Assembly: GCF_000764305.2 (NCBI RefSeq)
Contig: NW_025936638.1
Coordinates: 31,836-95,835, forward strand
From: Hyalella azteca
Lineage: Eukaryota; Arthropoda; Malacostraca; Amphipoda; Hyalellidae
Direction of reading: 5' to 3'
DNA: 64,000 nt
In this document: positions 51,244-63,694 of the stretch, piece by piece
Layout: every line of letters begins with the position of its first letter
Position numbering within the stretch: the stretch's first letter is position 1
The notes under the pieces: model-generated
Told to the model about the DNA's origin: nothing
The model's database searches: none
The model's input: only the letters and a program-made list of their open reading frames with translations
Position numbers and translations under genes: made by a program

Positions 51244-54200
51244 AGTGAACAATTGTCATTCTTTCTCTTAAATCTGAAATAAATTAATCTACATTTGCAA
51301 ATGTCAATTGGAACTTTATTATTTAATTAAATAATGATTAGGAATCAGTAAATCAGAAAGCAAGAAATAATAACACATATTTGAATCCCAAAATCATTAC
51401 CTATGAAAACTAACAAAAAAAATTTTTCTCACAAAATTATTTTTGTAGGAAAATTTGACCCATCTGTGCACCATCCTAGAGCTCATACACACTTCTCCAT
51501 ACTCTTGACAAAGTTATTTGCAAATTTCCTTTGCCAAATTCTTCTGAGGGGCCAGAAAACAAGTAACAGACCGCAACTCACAGCTGGCGGGAGAGGACAG
51601 AGGAAGCTCTATCGCTGATGCCTACTGGGGTAAGACCAAGTGTTGCAGGGAGGCTGGCTTGGCAAGAGATTGAAGTTAGGGAAGGAATCAGACAACATGC
51701 CTCTCTTGCCTACTTGTGCATAGAAAAGATCCTAGTGCCAGCAGCAGTAACTTATTATAGGGACTTGCCTTGCACTTGCACACAGATTTTTTTTATTTTT
51801 TGGCCAATTCTGTTATTTGCACAGATTTTTTTTTTTTGCCAATTCAGAAATTTTTTATATTACAACAATTGCAAAATAAATATATTTAAATGTTTTGCAT
51901 GGATATTTTTTATTTTATTGTCAGTTGCGGTTGATAATGCCAAAAAATCATAGTGGAATAAGCTTGTGTTGGGGATATATGAAAGCTATAGACGAATATT
52001 TCTTCATTTCTGTTCCAGTCTACCTACAGCTTTTCTGTTCTAGTCTATCTTACTATCATTTTCTTAGTAGATGTCTCTTGTTATTAGATTTTGAATTTTT
52101 TTATGTTTATGTCACTGATGCATTAGCTATTTCAGAAATTCAGCCTTGTCTGGGTGATGAATGTTTTTTTTTACATACAAGATGCATAATTTGCTAGACC
52201 ATCTACTTGATTGATAACTATTTCAAGACTTGTCTAATTAGATAGTGTCATAGCTGATGGCATTGTGGAAATTGTGTGCATTATATGTTATATTTCAAAC
52301 ATCAACTTATAAGTGTAATGCACTTCATAATCAAGCTCTAGCTTGGATATGAAGTTTTAAGCAGTAGTGCATGTCAGGTAGCTCACTCATAGGCTGCATT
52401 AAATTAGTGAGCATAGTTGAAAGAATGCGCATCCACATGCCTTGGGAAGAAGCTCCTATTGTAAAATAGAATCCAGTAAACAAAATAGACCTATTATATT
52501 TTTCAGTTACTGCATCTGAATCTTGATACTCTCTTAAAATTTCCTGTTCCTGAGGATGCCATGAAGTCCACAGTTAATCAAATAACTAAAGGTTATCTAC
52601 TTATTAATGACTAGTATTTTAATTGTTAAGTTACCAAATGACCAAAAAAACCTACCAACTAATGACTGGATAAACCTACTAAGGCTCAAACTGTGAAGGC
52701 TCAATGACTGACCCTTGAGATACTATTACATTACTCTTGTGCCACACTATTAAACCTGGTATGTCACACTCTAGTAAAACCATGTTTTTTCATGTTTTTT
52801 TCATATGCATCAGCATGAGATGCATTGCATGTGAATTAGGGAAAAATGTTCTAACTGCTATTTCTAGGGCAAAATTAGAGTTTACTCATAATACGAGTGC
52901 ATGCCCTTGCTGCCATGCATAGTGGAATTTTAAATGCATTCTTAATGACCATCTACCTATGGGATATAGCAGCGCACTCACCAAAATTAGAGTACATGCC
53001 ACGGAAAAGGAGCGGATGACCTGGCCGACTGCACTACAGCACTTCAGCACCAAAACCACTGTCATTTTCTACATGTTTATCAGTCTTGTGCTGGCTTCAA
53101 ATTACACCCTACCCCCTCCTCCCTGCCCTCATGTCTGGAGAGCTACGGTGGTCACGGTGGAGTGACGTCCTTATCCTGGAATTCCACCATGCCGTCTTGA
53201 GTTAGCAGTGCCGCCATGCCGTTGAGACTGGCTTTCAACGGCTTGGGAAATAGGCTTACGCTAGTGGCAAAGAAGCATAGTGACAAACTAGAGACTTATT
53301 AGAATCAGTTACTTTTTAATTTCCACATCTACTCAAAATTTAAACAAATACCTTATGTTTGATAATGCTGGTATCCATGATACTTTGCTTATCTACTTAT
53401 AGGACTCTAAATACAACACACTATTCTAAATCTTCATGGCATTCTAAAACTAATTTAATTCCTGTCTCGTCCCAAAGAATAAGGTCACAGCACCAGCATT
53501 GTGGTGGCATTCATTACGACGCTTAATTTTGAAGAACAGCACCCCTCTATTCTTGACCTTTAGCATTCTACTGCCGGAACCAGCCTCTCCTAGAAAACGC
53601 AGATTTCCCAGCATTTTATTTATTTTAATTTAGTCAAATTCAAAATTAGATTCACCATAACTATGGCAGCAAATAAAGGCATATGACATTAGGCAAATCT
53701 TCCTTGAGTCTGGACCATTGACGCATAAAACATTGGTTACAAATTAAGGAAAAAATTGTGCTCAAGTGGTGCTGATATGGCTACACAGTGCCATGCTAAT
53801 TGGATGACCCACACACTTTTGCTGACTGGTGGCATTGACAATTTTGAGCTGAATTTTCTAAGCAAATTTTCATGGCACGTCTAATAAGCATAAGTTAGTC
53901 GAATCAATCTTGACCAAGCTATTTATAGACAATACTTTTCTGCAAGTGCTGGCAGAATTCATTCAGATTTCAACTAGCATGCTAAATGCTAATTTTTAGC
54001 AAGTGTCATGCGCATAAGTTTTTATAATTGAAACCATGCTTAAAATTTTCAACAATGAAGCTATTTATTCAAAATACACTACTGCAAGCTCTTAGGACAA
54101 TATATATGTATATATAACCTCCTGAACACTTTCACCGCCAGTCTTCAAGTTTCAGTGAGCTTAAAATATCTCTTTAATTGATCAACACAGCTTGATGAAA

Positions 54201-55375
54201 ATTTGCACATGCATTCAGTAAGACCTAATGGTGATGTTTAGGCCATAGTCATTTTTTCAATTTTGTTTTCCTTTGCAAGTTATACAGTCCTAAATTTGCA
54301 GTGATCCTAATATATATCCAATCCATATGCACAGGCTTTTTTGTATAATGTATGAAAAGAAGGTAAAAGTGAAAAAAATCACAGTTGACATAAACTTCAC
54401 TGTTAGTTCCTATTGAACATGTGAGCAAAGTTTCATTAAGATGCATTCTCCAACTTGGGAGATATTTAAGGTTGACTGAAACTTGTAGATCTGCTGCGTG
54501 TCAGGCCATAATGTGTCTAAGAGGTGTAGGTATATATAAGCAAAATGAAGCTAACACAAAATTAAAATAAAATGTAAATTCTTACAACGCTTTTTGGAAT
54601 ATATTGTAAATAAACATCTTCATTATTAATTAGGTCATAATTGGTTTTGATTTGAAATAATTATACATGCCAAGTTTGACCAAAAAATCTAGCATGCTAA
54701 TAAAAATATGAATTCTTACAGTGCTTGCAGTAGCGCATTGTCAGAAAATAGATACGTCTTTACTTAGGTTAAGATTGGTTCAGATTTGAATATCTTATGC
54801 GGGAAGAAGTGCAAAAAGTTATCATTTAGCACATTCATTAAAATTAAAGCAGAAACAGAAATACCTGGCCATGCTCGCAATAGAACATTGCAAGGGAATA
54901 GTTTTATTTTTAATTTGGTAAAGATCACTTTCGATTTCGTAAACTTATGCAGGGAAAATGTGCTATCAAACTTCATTCTGCAAGTTTGTTATAAAATACA
55001 GTGTTGAATTCATATAACAACTGCAAAAAATTCCTCAACGCAGAGTTTATTCTCAATTAGCTATCAATTTGAATGCAAAATCCTGAGTAGAGCAGATATG
55101 AAAGGAAAGAATGTCTCTGCTATGGCAAACAAGAGCATCTACCTACTTGGAAGGAAAGAACAAGTACAACTTCTAAATCTGATCTTTGAATGTGAAGTGT
55201 TGAACAATGGGTCATGTTGGCGGCAGTACATTTTGAGCTAGCACCATGCCTGGTTCTTGATGCCTGCACTGTCAGTCCCAGACTTGCATTGTTGTCTTCA
55301 CAGAGCAGAACCTACAAATGTTGGAGCTATGTAAAAATGAATTTTTTTAAATGTACACTTATTTGTAAACTGAGT
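51244..55375. other. Intergenic, upstream of the RING gene
   Basis: The first few hundred bases should hold the RING gene promoter, with no named motif visible. The rest is AT-rich with no supported gene. A short open frame at 52959-53165 shares CTTGT.CT, ACCCC.CC and GTGGTC.GTGGAG blocks with 57950-58045, so it is part of a dispersed repeat rather than a gene. Confidence 0.5.
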
Positions 55376-56217
55376 TACAGTGGGGGGAAATGAATATTCG
55401 TACACTTGAAAAATGGTATTTTAATGTATGTAAGTACACAAACTGAACAGGAGAAGTGATTTATATTATGTATAGAGGCGCATTGTACTCAAAAATAGCA
55501 TCAATAGAAATTAAATCTCAATGCAACAAAAATTAATGCAACATGTTAACTTCTTCGGGTCAAAAAAGTATTCGTACAAAACAACTTTAGACTAATATTT
55601 CACACCAGAACATTCCAGAATGTACTAGAAACATGTAGCACATTCCAGTAATGTAATCAGTAACCATAGTTAACGTATTTTGCAACTACCAGATCATTCT
55701 GCAACTGCCCGTAGTACAAGAAGGTCTCAAAAATGGCTAGAGGTAAAGAACTAATAAGTTCCCCAAAACAACTAATTCTATCGCATTGGAAGGAAGGAGA
55801 AAGTTATAGGAAGATTGCTAGCCACTTGAATGTTCCTTTCAGTACAGTTGCTTTGTTCATTGGACGCTTCAAGACCCGTGACAGCGTTGAAAACCAAAGA
55901 TGATCAGGTGCTCCTAGGAAGATTTCTGCACGATCTGCTAGATTATTGGGACGAAAAATCCAAGAAAATCCACAGATTACTCGAGGAGAGTTGCAAAGTC
56001 ACCTGAGTGCCTCAGGAATTCAAGTAACCAAACGAGCAATAAGCAATGAACTTCACAAAAACGAATTAAAATCACGCACCCCAAGAAAGACCCCACTCCT
56101 AATGAAACGACATCGAGATGCCAGGCTGAAAAATCACTTTTCCTGTTAAGTTTGTGTACTTACATACATTAAAATACGATTTTTCAAGTGTACGAATATT
56201 TATTTCCCCCCACTGTA
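55376..56217 (+). mobile_element. Internally deleted Tc1-like element
   Basis: The element 55378-56215 begins CAGTGGGGGGAAATGAATATTCGTACACTT-like (inverted end about 60 bp long) and ends with the matching complement, flanked by TA. A frame from the ATG at 55733 to 56149 encodes the N-terminal paired helix-turn-helix domains (SYRKIASHLNVPFSTVALFI; ITRGELQSHLSASGIQVTKR) of a Tc1/Tc3 transposase, with one in-frame TGA at 55901. The catalytic DDE domain is absent. Confidence 0.9.
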
Positions 56218-59200
56218 TATTTTAAATTTTTACCATTGGTGTTCATAAAACTGTGAAGCAATGCTTATGTGCAATTTGCGCATAAATAATCCAAAATAAG
56301 GATGGAATTCTAAAAATAAAGGTTCATATATTATTTCCAATCCACCTCCACCACTTTTTTATCCAAAAATTTTAGTTAAGATAGAAGGGATTAAAATTAC
56401 ACTTGAACAAGAATGAAAGTTGCAATACTTCAAGATTTCAATTAGACTAAATATTAATTTATTAGCAACTTGTCACCAAGTCAAACACAACAAATTAACA
56501 TTTATGAATTAATAACAAATCAAGCCACCAATAAGAGTTGAACTTAACATGATGCACCGCAAAGGTATTTCATGGTAGTAAAATCTCATTTTCTCGTTTG
56601 TGTTCACTCGATGAAAGCTAATGAGCAACTGCATTTGATGGTTGGCAATGCTGCTTCCGGAAGGTTGACAGTATAAAGTGGCAATAAGTGGTAATATTTG
56701 GTAATATAATCATTGGCAATGCCGCAATGCAACCATAAGACTGCAGTATGCAGGTACTGTGATATTACGGTTATGGTATTCACCATAAGTATTATGGTAG
56801 TTTCACAAATGTATTCAGGAACATATTCTGATATAGAAGTGACATTTCCATTCCTATATAAAAACAAAATCAATAAAACACCTATCAAATCCATTCATTG
56901 TCATTCAATTTGGGATGTATGAATGACAATTGTACTTTCGTTCTTATGATGCTCATTCTTACTGGCTGCAGCTGTAGAATAAAATTAAATTTAAAGAATG
57001 AATTTAAATTCAATTTTATTAAATTTAATTTGATTATTTAATACACCAGATGGAACATGCTGTAGAATTAAATTCCATTAATAAATTTAAAATTAAAAAA
57101 TTTAAATTTTATTAAAATAAATTATTCAATACACCTCATGGTACATGCACAATGTTTCATATAATGCAATAATTGCCCCCTTCTAATCAACAAACATTTT
57201 CTAAAAAACACAAGATTTTCAAAAACTTGTGATGGGAGACAAAATCATTCAAAATTTGAAGTGAAGTTATCAAGACAATATCAACATAATAGGGTAAAGC
57301 ATTAAAAAATTCATATACGGACACATATCAATACACATATCAACAGGCCATGGGCCTATTTCTTCAACGCCGACACTTCTATTCTATTCTAATAGGTGTT
57401 TAAATTTTGAAATAACTTTCCATCATTTATATCTCAGTGTGGATGTGGAATGTGGATCAAATCTATTTATTATGAAATCAAACTAGACATAACCAAAACA
57501 AAGTGTGTGACACCGTCCTGTCAAATGTTTACATGGCAGCATGATGTGCCTATAAGCCATTAAAAATTCACAGTTTATCCCATCATTTTGTGTAATTTTG
57601 AAAACTTTGTTGGTACTGGCAAAATTATGATCATTTTCTGCGAAAGTTGATGCAATTTTTTCTTCATTTTAGAACATATTAATTGCAAAATTTTTTTAGA
57701 TACAGATAAACAACAAGTGAAAATAATCAAAAGAACCATTGCCAACACGATATATTGAACTTAAAACCATGCGCAATTTCTGAAGAGCAGCAGTTTCTGA
57801 GCTCAGTGTCTCAATTGTCACTGCGGTGGAAAGTGTAAAGTGGTAGGAGGTGGATTTTTTGATCCATTTACTTATGTTAATGTGAGGATATATTATCTAT
57901 CCAGAATTCCACAATGTCAGAAATCAACCCTAATGCTATTAACAATTAGCACTCTTGTACTACCCTCTAACTGCAACACCCCCCCCCCCCCACAGCCACA
58001 AGTCAGTAAGTGTGGAGCACTGTGGTTGTCCTGGTGGAGTTTGTTTAAATCTTGAGTAAATGAGGAAATTGAAAAACAAATCTCTAACAAATCTCTGATT
58101 TGCCAGTTATGCCTCATATGGGTTTATGGCCTGATTGGAAAAAATGCAATATCAGGCAAACTTATGAGTTTGTTAGTGAACTCCGCAGGATGTTTAGACT
58201 GCTAAAAATTGCCACTAATTCCACAAAAAGCTTAAAATAATAATATAATTTAACTGAACTTCATTGCGCAATTCAGGAAACAAAATCCACATAAAAATAC
58301 AAGCAGAAAGCAATGACTGAATGAGTGACAAGTATCAGTGGAATGCCAGATGTGCACGGCAAACTGCAGCTGGCGCACCAACTACTAGACCCGACACAAT
58401 GTTCATGCTCGTTGTAGAGCTTGGGGAAACAAATCTTATGTGAACGCAACCAATGCGTGAATGACAGCTGTGCTCACCACAGTAAAAATACTACTTGGCA
58501 ACCTTGCACTCAAAGTTAAATCTACCAAGAGACAAGGCTGTCTTTATTACCACGTTTTTCTTAGCTCGCTTTCGTGTCTGTGATGATCAAATCTTGCAAT
58601 CGATATTTCACCAACTTTCCCATTAGCTAGCGCTCTGAAACTTTTAGGGAAGCTCAGCTCCCGATAACAATACAATAATCAATAATTTGTTGCACGTTTC
58701 CAGGCGTATAAACTCTAATCATCTACAATGAAAGAGGACTTCAGAGTACTGTTAGTAATGGATGAGTACGCTCTGCATGCTTCAAATGTTTTGAAATGAA
58801 GTTTTATTCCCATTGTCCCGAGTAGCCCCAACCGACGGGGCTACTCAGGACAATCTTTATTTTGCATCTGGCACCTTACGAATAGCATATGGAATTTTTT
58901 GACAATGCCATTCGATAGCCCTCGCAAAGAGCTATAAAATGAGCCTAAATTTGTTTATGAAATGTTTCATCGTAAGAAGTTATTAACAGTTATTAACAAA
59001 AAAACGAACAAATCTGTCCCGAGTAGCCCCGGTTGACGGTAATTGACATTTTCACAATTTTGAAGCAACACCAAGTTTTCAGTATTTAATAACAATAAAT
59101 TAAGTTTTGTTCTAGTAAATAAATTGATTACATTTGCTCCAACATGCTTTTTCTTCTGGCAATTTTCCTTTGCAACACGTGCAATGCATGGGTATGAAGT

Positions 59201-60886
59201 TTAAACATATGCAAACATATTTCATGATTTGGATCTCTGGCAGCATCTGATTTTGTTTATGATTCTAATTGAAATGAGAAACCTTAATAATGAGTGTTAA
59301 TGAGAAACCTTAATAATTCTTCCTAAAATTTGATCAGGCAAAACTGATAAAATAATCATTTGTAACTAGTTATACTACATTAACTTGCAATTTTTTATTG
59401 AATAAGGACAGTGATAGGTGTGGCTCTCTGATGGAATGGATGATACATTAGTTTGCTATCAGAGAAACTTCTTTACTCATTTCTTCATGGCAACAGATAA
59501 GCAATGATTTGTCACAGTATAATTTCTCTTGTAAATACTAGAGGATTCAGCTCACAGCAAAATATTTCAAATTTTGGTTGCCTTATTTTGAAGAAATGTA
59601 AATGAAAGTTAAAGTTTTCTGTTCTTAAATGGTTCCATAAAGTTTGTTATTGCCATTGTTATTGGCACCATTATAACTCAGTTGGCTCTGTAGTTGGAGT
59701 CTATTACTGTGCATTGACATACATGCAGGACTTAGTGATGATGATAGGAACTAATTTTACCAAAACATGCTAAATTACTAATATTAATTTCACTCATTGG
59801 TCAACAGATCTGCTACCTAGTGAAATTAATTTGAAAAATAGTGTAAATATTTCTATTATGTAAATTACTTGTGATAATAAAATTGAAAGTTGCTTTGTTA
59901 GCCAATGGTCTTCAATTTTTCCTGGGTAAAAGAATTTAGATTATTACCGGTGTTGTCTTTCCTGTCAAGAACCGTTCAACCTTTCAAATTACAAAACAAA
60001 TTAGGAACTTATAAAATTAGTTTTACTTTAAAATCTACATGATTGACGATACTCCACACAAACTTTTTTAATAAAATTTCACGACAGCTAATTCTATCAC
60101 CGAAATTTATTATTTGATTCATGATAATGTGAAATCTGTATTTGAAGTTTTGCTAAAGAAGAATATTTTCACATGTTGCTAGGCACTATACGTATCAGGT
60201 GAATTAAAAGTAGCTTTTTAGAAATGTATTTTCCATGTGCTGGAAAACATGATAATGCATTTATTTCAGTGTGTGAAGTCAACATGCACATTGCACGCAG
60301 GTTTGCAAATGCTATTCATGTCCTACAAATTGTGAATGTAGGTAAAAGTGACTGTTATAAAACATAGATATGAAATAGAAAAATCAGAAATAGGCTCCTG
60401 CTTTCTTTTGTCAATGTCAATCAATGTCAGATTTTGAATAAAATGTTAGCTTGTGGGTTTCGAGGGGCATGAAAACAATACTAACCCTCTCCTGCCAATA
60501 GTAACAGGAGCAATATTGTTGCATGCCTTCTACCCAAAAAGGATATGTTTTAGTGAGCACAAAATGACTTGCACTGACGGTTGCCACCACATACAACTTT
60601 AAAATGTTCTCTGTTGCATATAAGCCTCCTCATGTTGCTATGCTCAATAGTTCATGTATAATTCAAGTTATTATTATTATTATTTCACGAAGAGATTGTT
60701 GTAGCGTCTCGTTCAGATTGAACTTCGAGGGCACGTTACAAGTGGCTAAAAAAGACATGATAGGATAAAAACAGATGATGTCTATGTTAAAACAGAGGAC
60801 ATATGCCAAGACTGATGACGTCTATGCTAGAACAAACAACACCTATGCTAAACCAGTAATATCCATAATAGATTAGATGACGGCTA
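56218..60886. other. Intergenic, no gene seen
   Basis: AT-rich DNA. Contents seen: an AT-rich partial duplication around 56990-57130 (AAATTTAAATT... then AATACACC.CATGG.ACATGC twice), a dispersed repeat at 57840-58120 with a poly-C run and a hAT MITE-like right end, and a hairpin at 58812. No coding gene is supported. Confidence 0.5.
58812..58854. repeat. 18-bp-arm hairpin with GAGTAGCCCC
   Basis: ATTGTCCCGAGTAGCCCC (58812-58829) and GGGGCTACTCAGGACAAT (58837-58854) pair with one mismatch around a 7-base loop. A direct copy of CTGTCCCGAGTAGCCCCGG follows near 59012, so this may be the end of a repeat family. Confidence 0.85.
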
Positions 60887-61590
60887 GGCCTAAGATTCAA
60901 AGACTCTACAGAAAAGTTCTGTTTTTAGGCATTGACAAAACAACGGCAGCGAAGAAGCAGATGTCACCGATGCTGGCAGACCATTCCATATTCTGGCCAC
61001 AGCAACCAAGAATGCTCTGTCGCCGATGATGGACAGACGTGAGGACGTGACAACGAGGTTAGCCTTTGACGAGGAACGCAGTCGCCTTCTAGAAGGCAGA
61101 CCTGACGCGCGCCCTAGGCCTTCAGCGAGATAAGGTGGTGCTAAACCATGGAGGCAGCGGAACGTCAGAACAGCGACTTTAAACTGCATGCGCTGCTGGA
61201 TGCACAGCCAGTGAAGGTCATGCAAAATCAGTGTCACGTGGTAGAATTTCCGCTGGGCACAAACGAGTCACGTGGCAGCGTTCATTATGAATTTTAGTTT
61301 GTTAAGTGCTGTGAGGGGAAGTCCATAGAGTGTGGCATTGCCATAGTCCAGTCTGGTCAGCACAAGTGCCACCATGAGGGCCTCGAGGGCCGGCCTCAAG
61401 AGACAGCGACTGACGCTACGAATTCACCGCAGGATGCCAAAACAAGCAGTGGTTACTTTGGCAATGTGGTTGTTCATAGATAGTTCTGAGTCCAGCTGAA
61501 TGCCAAGGCTGCGCACAGAGGATGCAGGTGCAACGAACTTGTCGCCCATGTGCACAAGGCAAATGCTATCACACACAAACGAATATCTGC
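60887..61590 (-). pseudogene. LINE reverse-transcriptase C-terminal pseudogene
   Basis: The minus strand reads, in one frame over about 230 codons: VRSLGIQLDSELSMNNHIAK, CLLRPALEALMVALVLTRLD, YGNATLYGLPLTALNKLKFI, then HWLCIQQRMQFKVAVLTFRC, LHGLAPPYL and RIWNGLPASVTSA, ending at TAG near 60890. This is the end of the reverse transcriptase of a CR1/L2/RTE-like LINE. Only two internal stops interrupt it, and both TGA codons (near CTGCGG-TGA and CCACG-TGA) could come from CGA by CpG decay, so the copy looks fairly young. Confidence 0.85.
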
Positions 61591-61956
61591 ATCAAGTTGA
61601 CTAGATTTTTAATGTGATAACTCAGGTTCTAAGCGTTGGCACAGTTATGAATATTTATTCATTATTCATAGATCATGATTTGGTTGGAAATGAATTACAA
61701 AACTGAATATAGTAGAAGGCAACAATCCACATGGCTTGAGAATAAGTTGAGATTGGTGCCTTCTAATGAAGGACTGATTTTGGTAAATAGTAGGGTAAAC
61801 GCGGTATTTACCAACACTTTACGGACGTAGCAAAAAATGAATAGCTATAAAAAAACCGTACGCGCAACTCAAGTTCTGTTTGCTTTACGTCACTCTCCAA
61901 ACACTGCACTACGCGCCAGCAACAATGAAATGTCACAAAATGTTGCCATATTTATT

Positions 61957-63335
61957 TACAGTCATTTGCAAAAGTTTAAGACCATCCACAGAATTTGACC
62001 TAAATCAGGAAATGACCCTTTTTGGATGAGTGGTGTACAAATTTGAGCCTGCGGGGGCGTGACAGTAGCCGCAGGCGATCAGAGAAGTGTGTTCATGCAT
62101 CAGTTACCTCCCAGCTCTTGCATGAGAAGATTGTAGCTGCAAGACAGCAGAATATTCATTTATTAGAAATGGGTAGAAAAGCTTCTCTTACCAAAGTCCA
62201 ATGGGCTCAAATTGTGCTCCTACACGACAAAGGTTATTCTGAACGCCAGATTTCTCTAAAGATGAGATGCAGCAAGACTGCAGTTAACAGTGCGATACGC
62301 AAGTTTGAACATGATGGCCAGTATTCAGACAAGAAAAGGCTGAGGCATCCGAGGAAAACAACCAGCCGTAATGATAACATGATGAAGCTCACTGTTGCAA
62401 GATCTCTAACAAGTTCCTGTAAGAAAATTCAAGGAATGTGGCTGCGAAAAGGACGTGAGCTGAGCATCAGTTCTATTTCACGTCGTTTAAGCAGAGAATT
62501 TCACCTAAAGAGTTTCAAGCCTGCTCAAAAACCAAAGTTAACTGCAGCCATGAAAATTAAGCGATTGAATTTTGCTCAGAGACATCAAGATTGGACAGTT
62601 GCCAAGTGGAACACAGTGTTGTTTTCAGATGAAAGTACATTTCAGCAGTTTGGGTCACACCATCAACACACTAGGCGACCAGTAGGTAAAAGATTTGATG
62701 AGAAAAATGCGGTACCCTCCATGAAACATCCACCCAGTGTCATGGTTTGGGGGGCATTTAGCCAATCTGGGACAGCTGGATTGTACTTTCTGCCTCAGAA
62801 AACAACCATGAATGGAGCAAGGTACCTCAAGCTGCTTCAAGAAAAGCTTGTACTACACATGGGAATACACCAGTGTACTATTTTCATGCATGATGGTGCT
62901 CCATGCCATCGGGCCCGGCAGGTGAAAGATTTTTTTACCTCAAACAACATTGAATTGCTAGACTGGCCTGGAAATCAGCGCAAACTTAATCCCATTGAAA
63001 ATTTGTGGTCAGTCATGAAGGATAAGGTAGCAGCAATGCAGCCTTTAAATTTGAAGTCATTAGAAAAATGCATTAAGCATGTATGGTGCAAAGAATTTTC
63101 CAATGAGGACTGTCAGAAACTTATCAGCAGTATGCCAAGATGAATCCAGGCTGTTATTGACAATAGAGGGGGACAAAATAAGTACTGAATATATCAACTG
63201 TATCATAAATTGCTTGTTATTTCTTTACCTTGTCTCATCGAATACAAACAGTTAGAATATTTTGCCTTATTATCCTTTTTTATTGCAAAAAACCCAAATT
63301 TGGAAGGTGGTCTTAAACTTTTGCAAATGACTGTA
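61957..63335 (+). mobile_element. Full-length Tc1-like transposon
   Basis: The element 61959-63333 (1375 bp) is bounded by CAGTCATTTGCAAAAGTTTA and its reverse complement, with the inverted ends matching over about 28 bp and TA on both sides. It contains a single open transposase gene. Its ends are different from those of the deleted element at 55378-56215, so they are separate families. Confidence 0.95.
62169..63143 (+). CDS. Tc1-like DD34E transposase, uninterrupted
   Basis: Start chosen at ATG 62169 (MGRKASLTKVQWAQ), the usual start for this family; the frame is open 49 codons further upstream. The length is 324 residues, normal for Tc1. N-terminal helix-turn-helix: ERQISLKMRCSKTAVNSAIR and SISSISRRLSREF. 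Catalytic residues: Asp in LFSDESTF, Asp in FMHDGAPCHRA, and Glu in LNPIENLW, with 34 residues between the second Asp and the Glu. The protein catalyses cut-and-paste at TA sites. One oddity is WPGNQRKLNPIENLW, where the family normally has SPD before LNPIEN. That change near the active site may matter. No stop or frameshift is seen. Confidence 0.93.
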   Translation: MGRKASLTKVQWAQIVLLHDKGYSERQISLKMRCSKTAVNSAIRKFEHDGQYSDKKRLRHPRKTTSRNDNMMKLTVARSLTSSCKKIQGMWLRKGRELSISSISRRLSREFHLKSFKPAQKPKLTAAMKIKRLNFAQRHQDWTVAKWNTVLFSDESTFQQFGSHHQHTRRPVGKRFDEKNAVPSMKHPPSVMVWGAFSQSGTAGLYFLPQKTTMNGARYLKLLQEKLVLHMGIHQCTIFMHDGAPCHRARQVKDFFTSNNIELLDWPGNQRKLNPIENLWSVMKDKVAAMQPLNLKSLEKCIKHVWCKEFSNEDCQKLISSMPR

Positions 63336-63694
63336 AAAGCCTTTAGAATGCAAACATACCAAATCCCTATATTCCGACACTGTGTGTGACTAAATTCAGC
63401 ACGTTGTGAGATGAATTCCGGCCGCACTTCAAACTCTACTAATACGTAATTCCGACATCCTTGTGTTCAAATTCCGGTCGCTGTGTGAGCTGTATTGGAA
63501 TACCACACGGCTTTGAATTAGAACACTATTGAATATTGAACACTACTTAATTAGGCTTTTATTTAACAGCTATTAGGCTTTTAACTAAGAAAATTTTAAT
63601 TTTTGCACACAGCTTAGAACGAGCTATGTGTGTCCAATTCAAGTTGTGTGGGAATTAGTTTTTATGTGTCTAAATCTGTTTCTTAACTGGTATT
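63336..63694. other. Intergenic, nothing recognised
   Basis: Short AT-rich stretch with several AATTCCG motifs near 63410-63490. No gene or named repeat is seen. Confidence 0.4.

Noticed and set aside
52959..53165. Small plus-strand frame (68 codons)
   Set aside because: It shares sequence with 57.9-58.0 kb and is part of a dispersed repeat.
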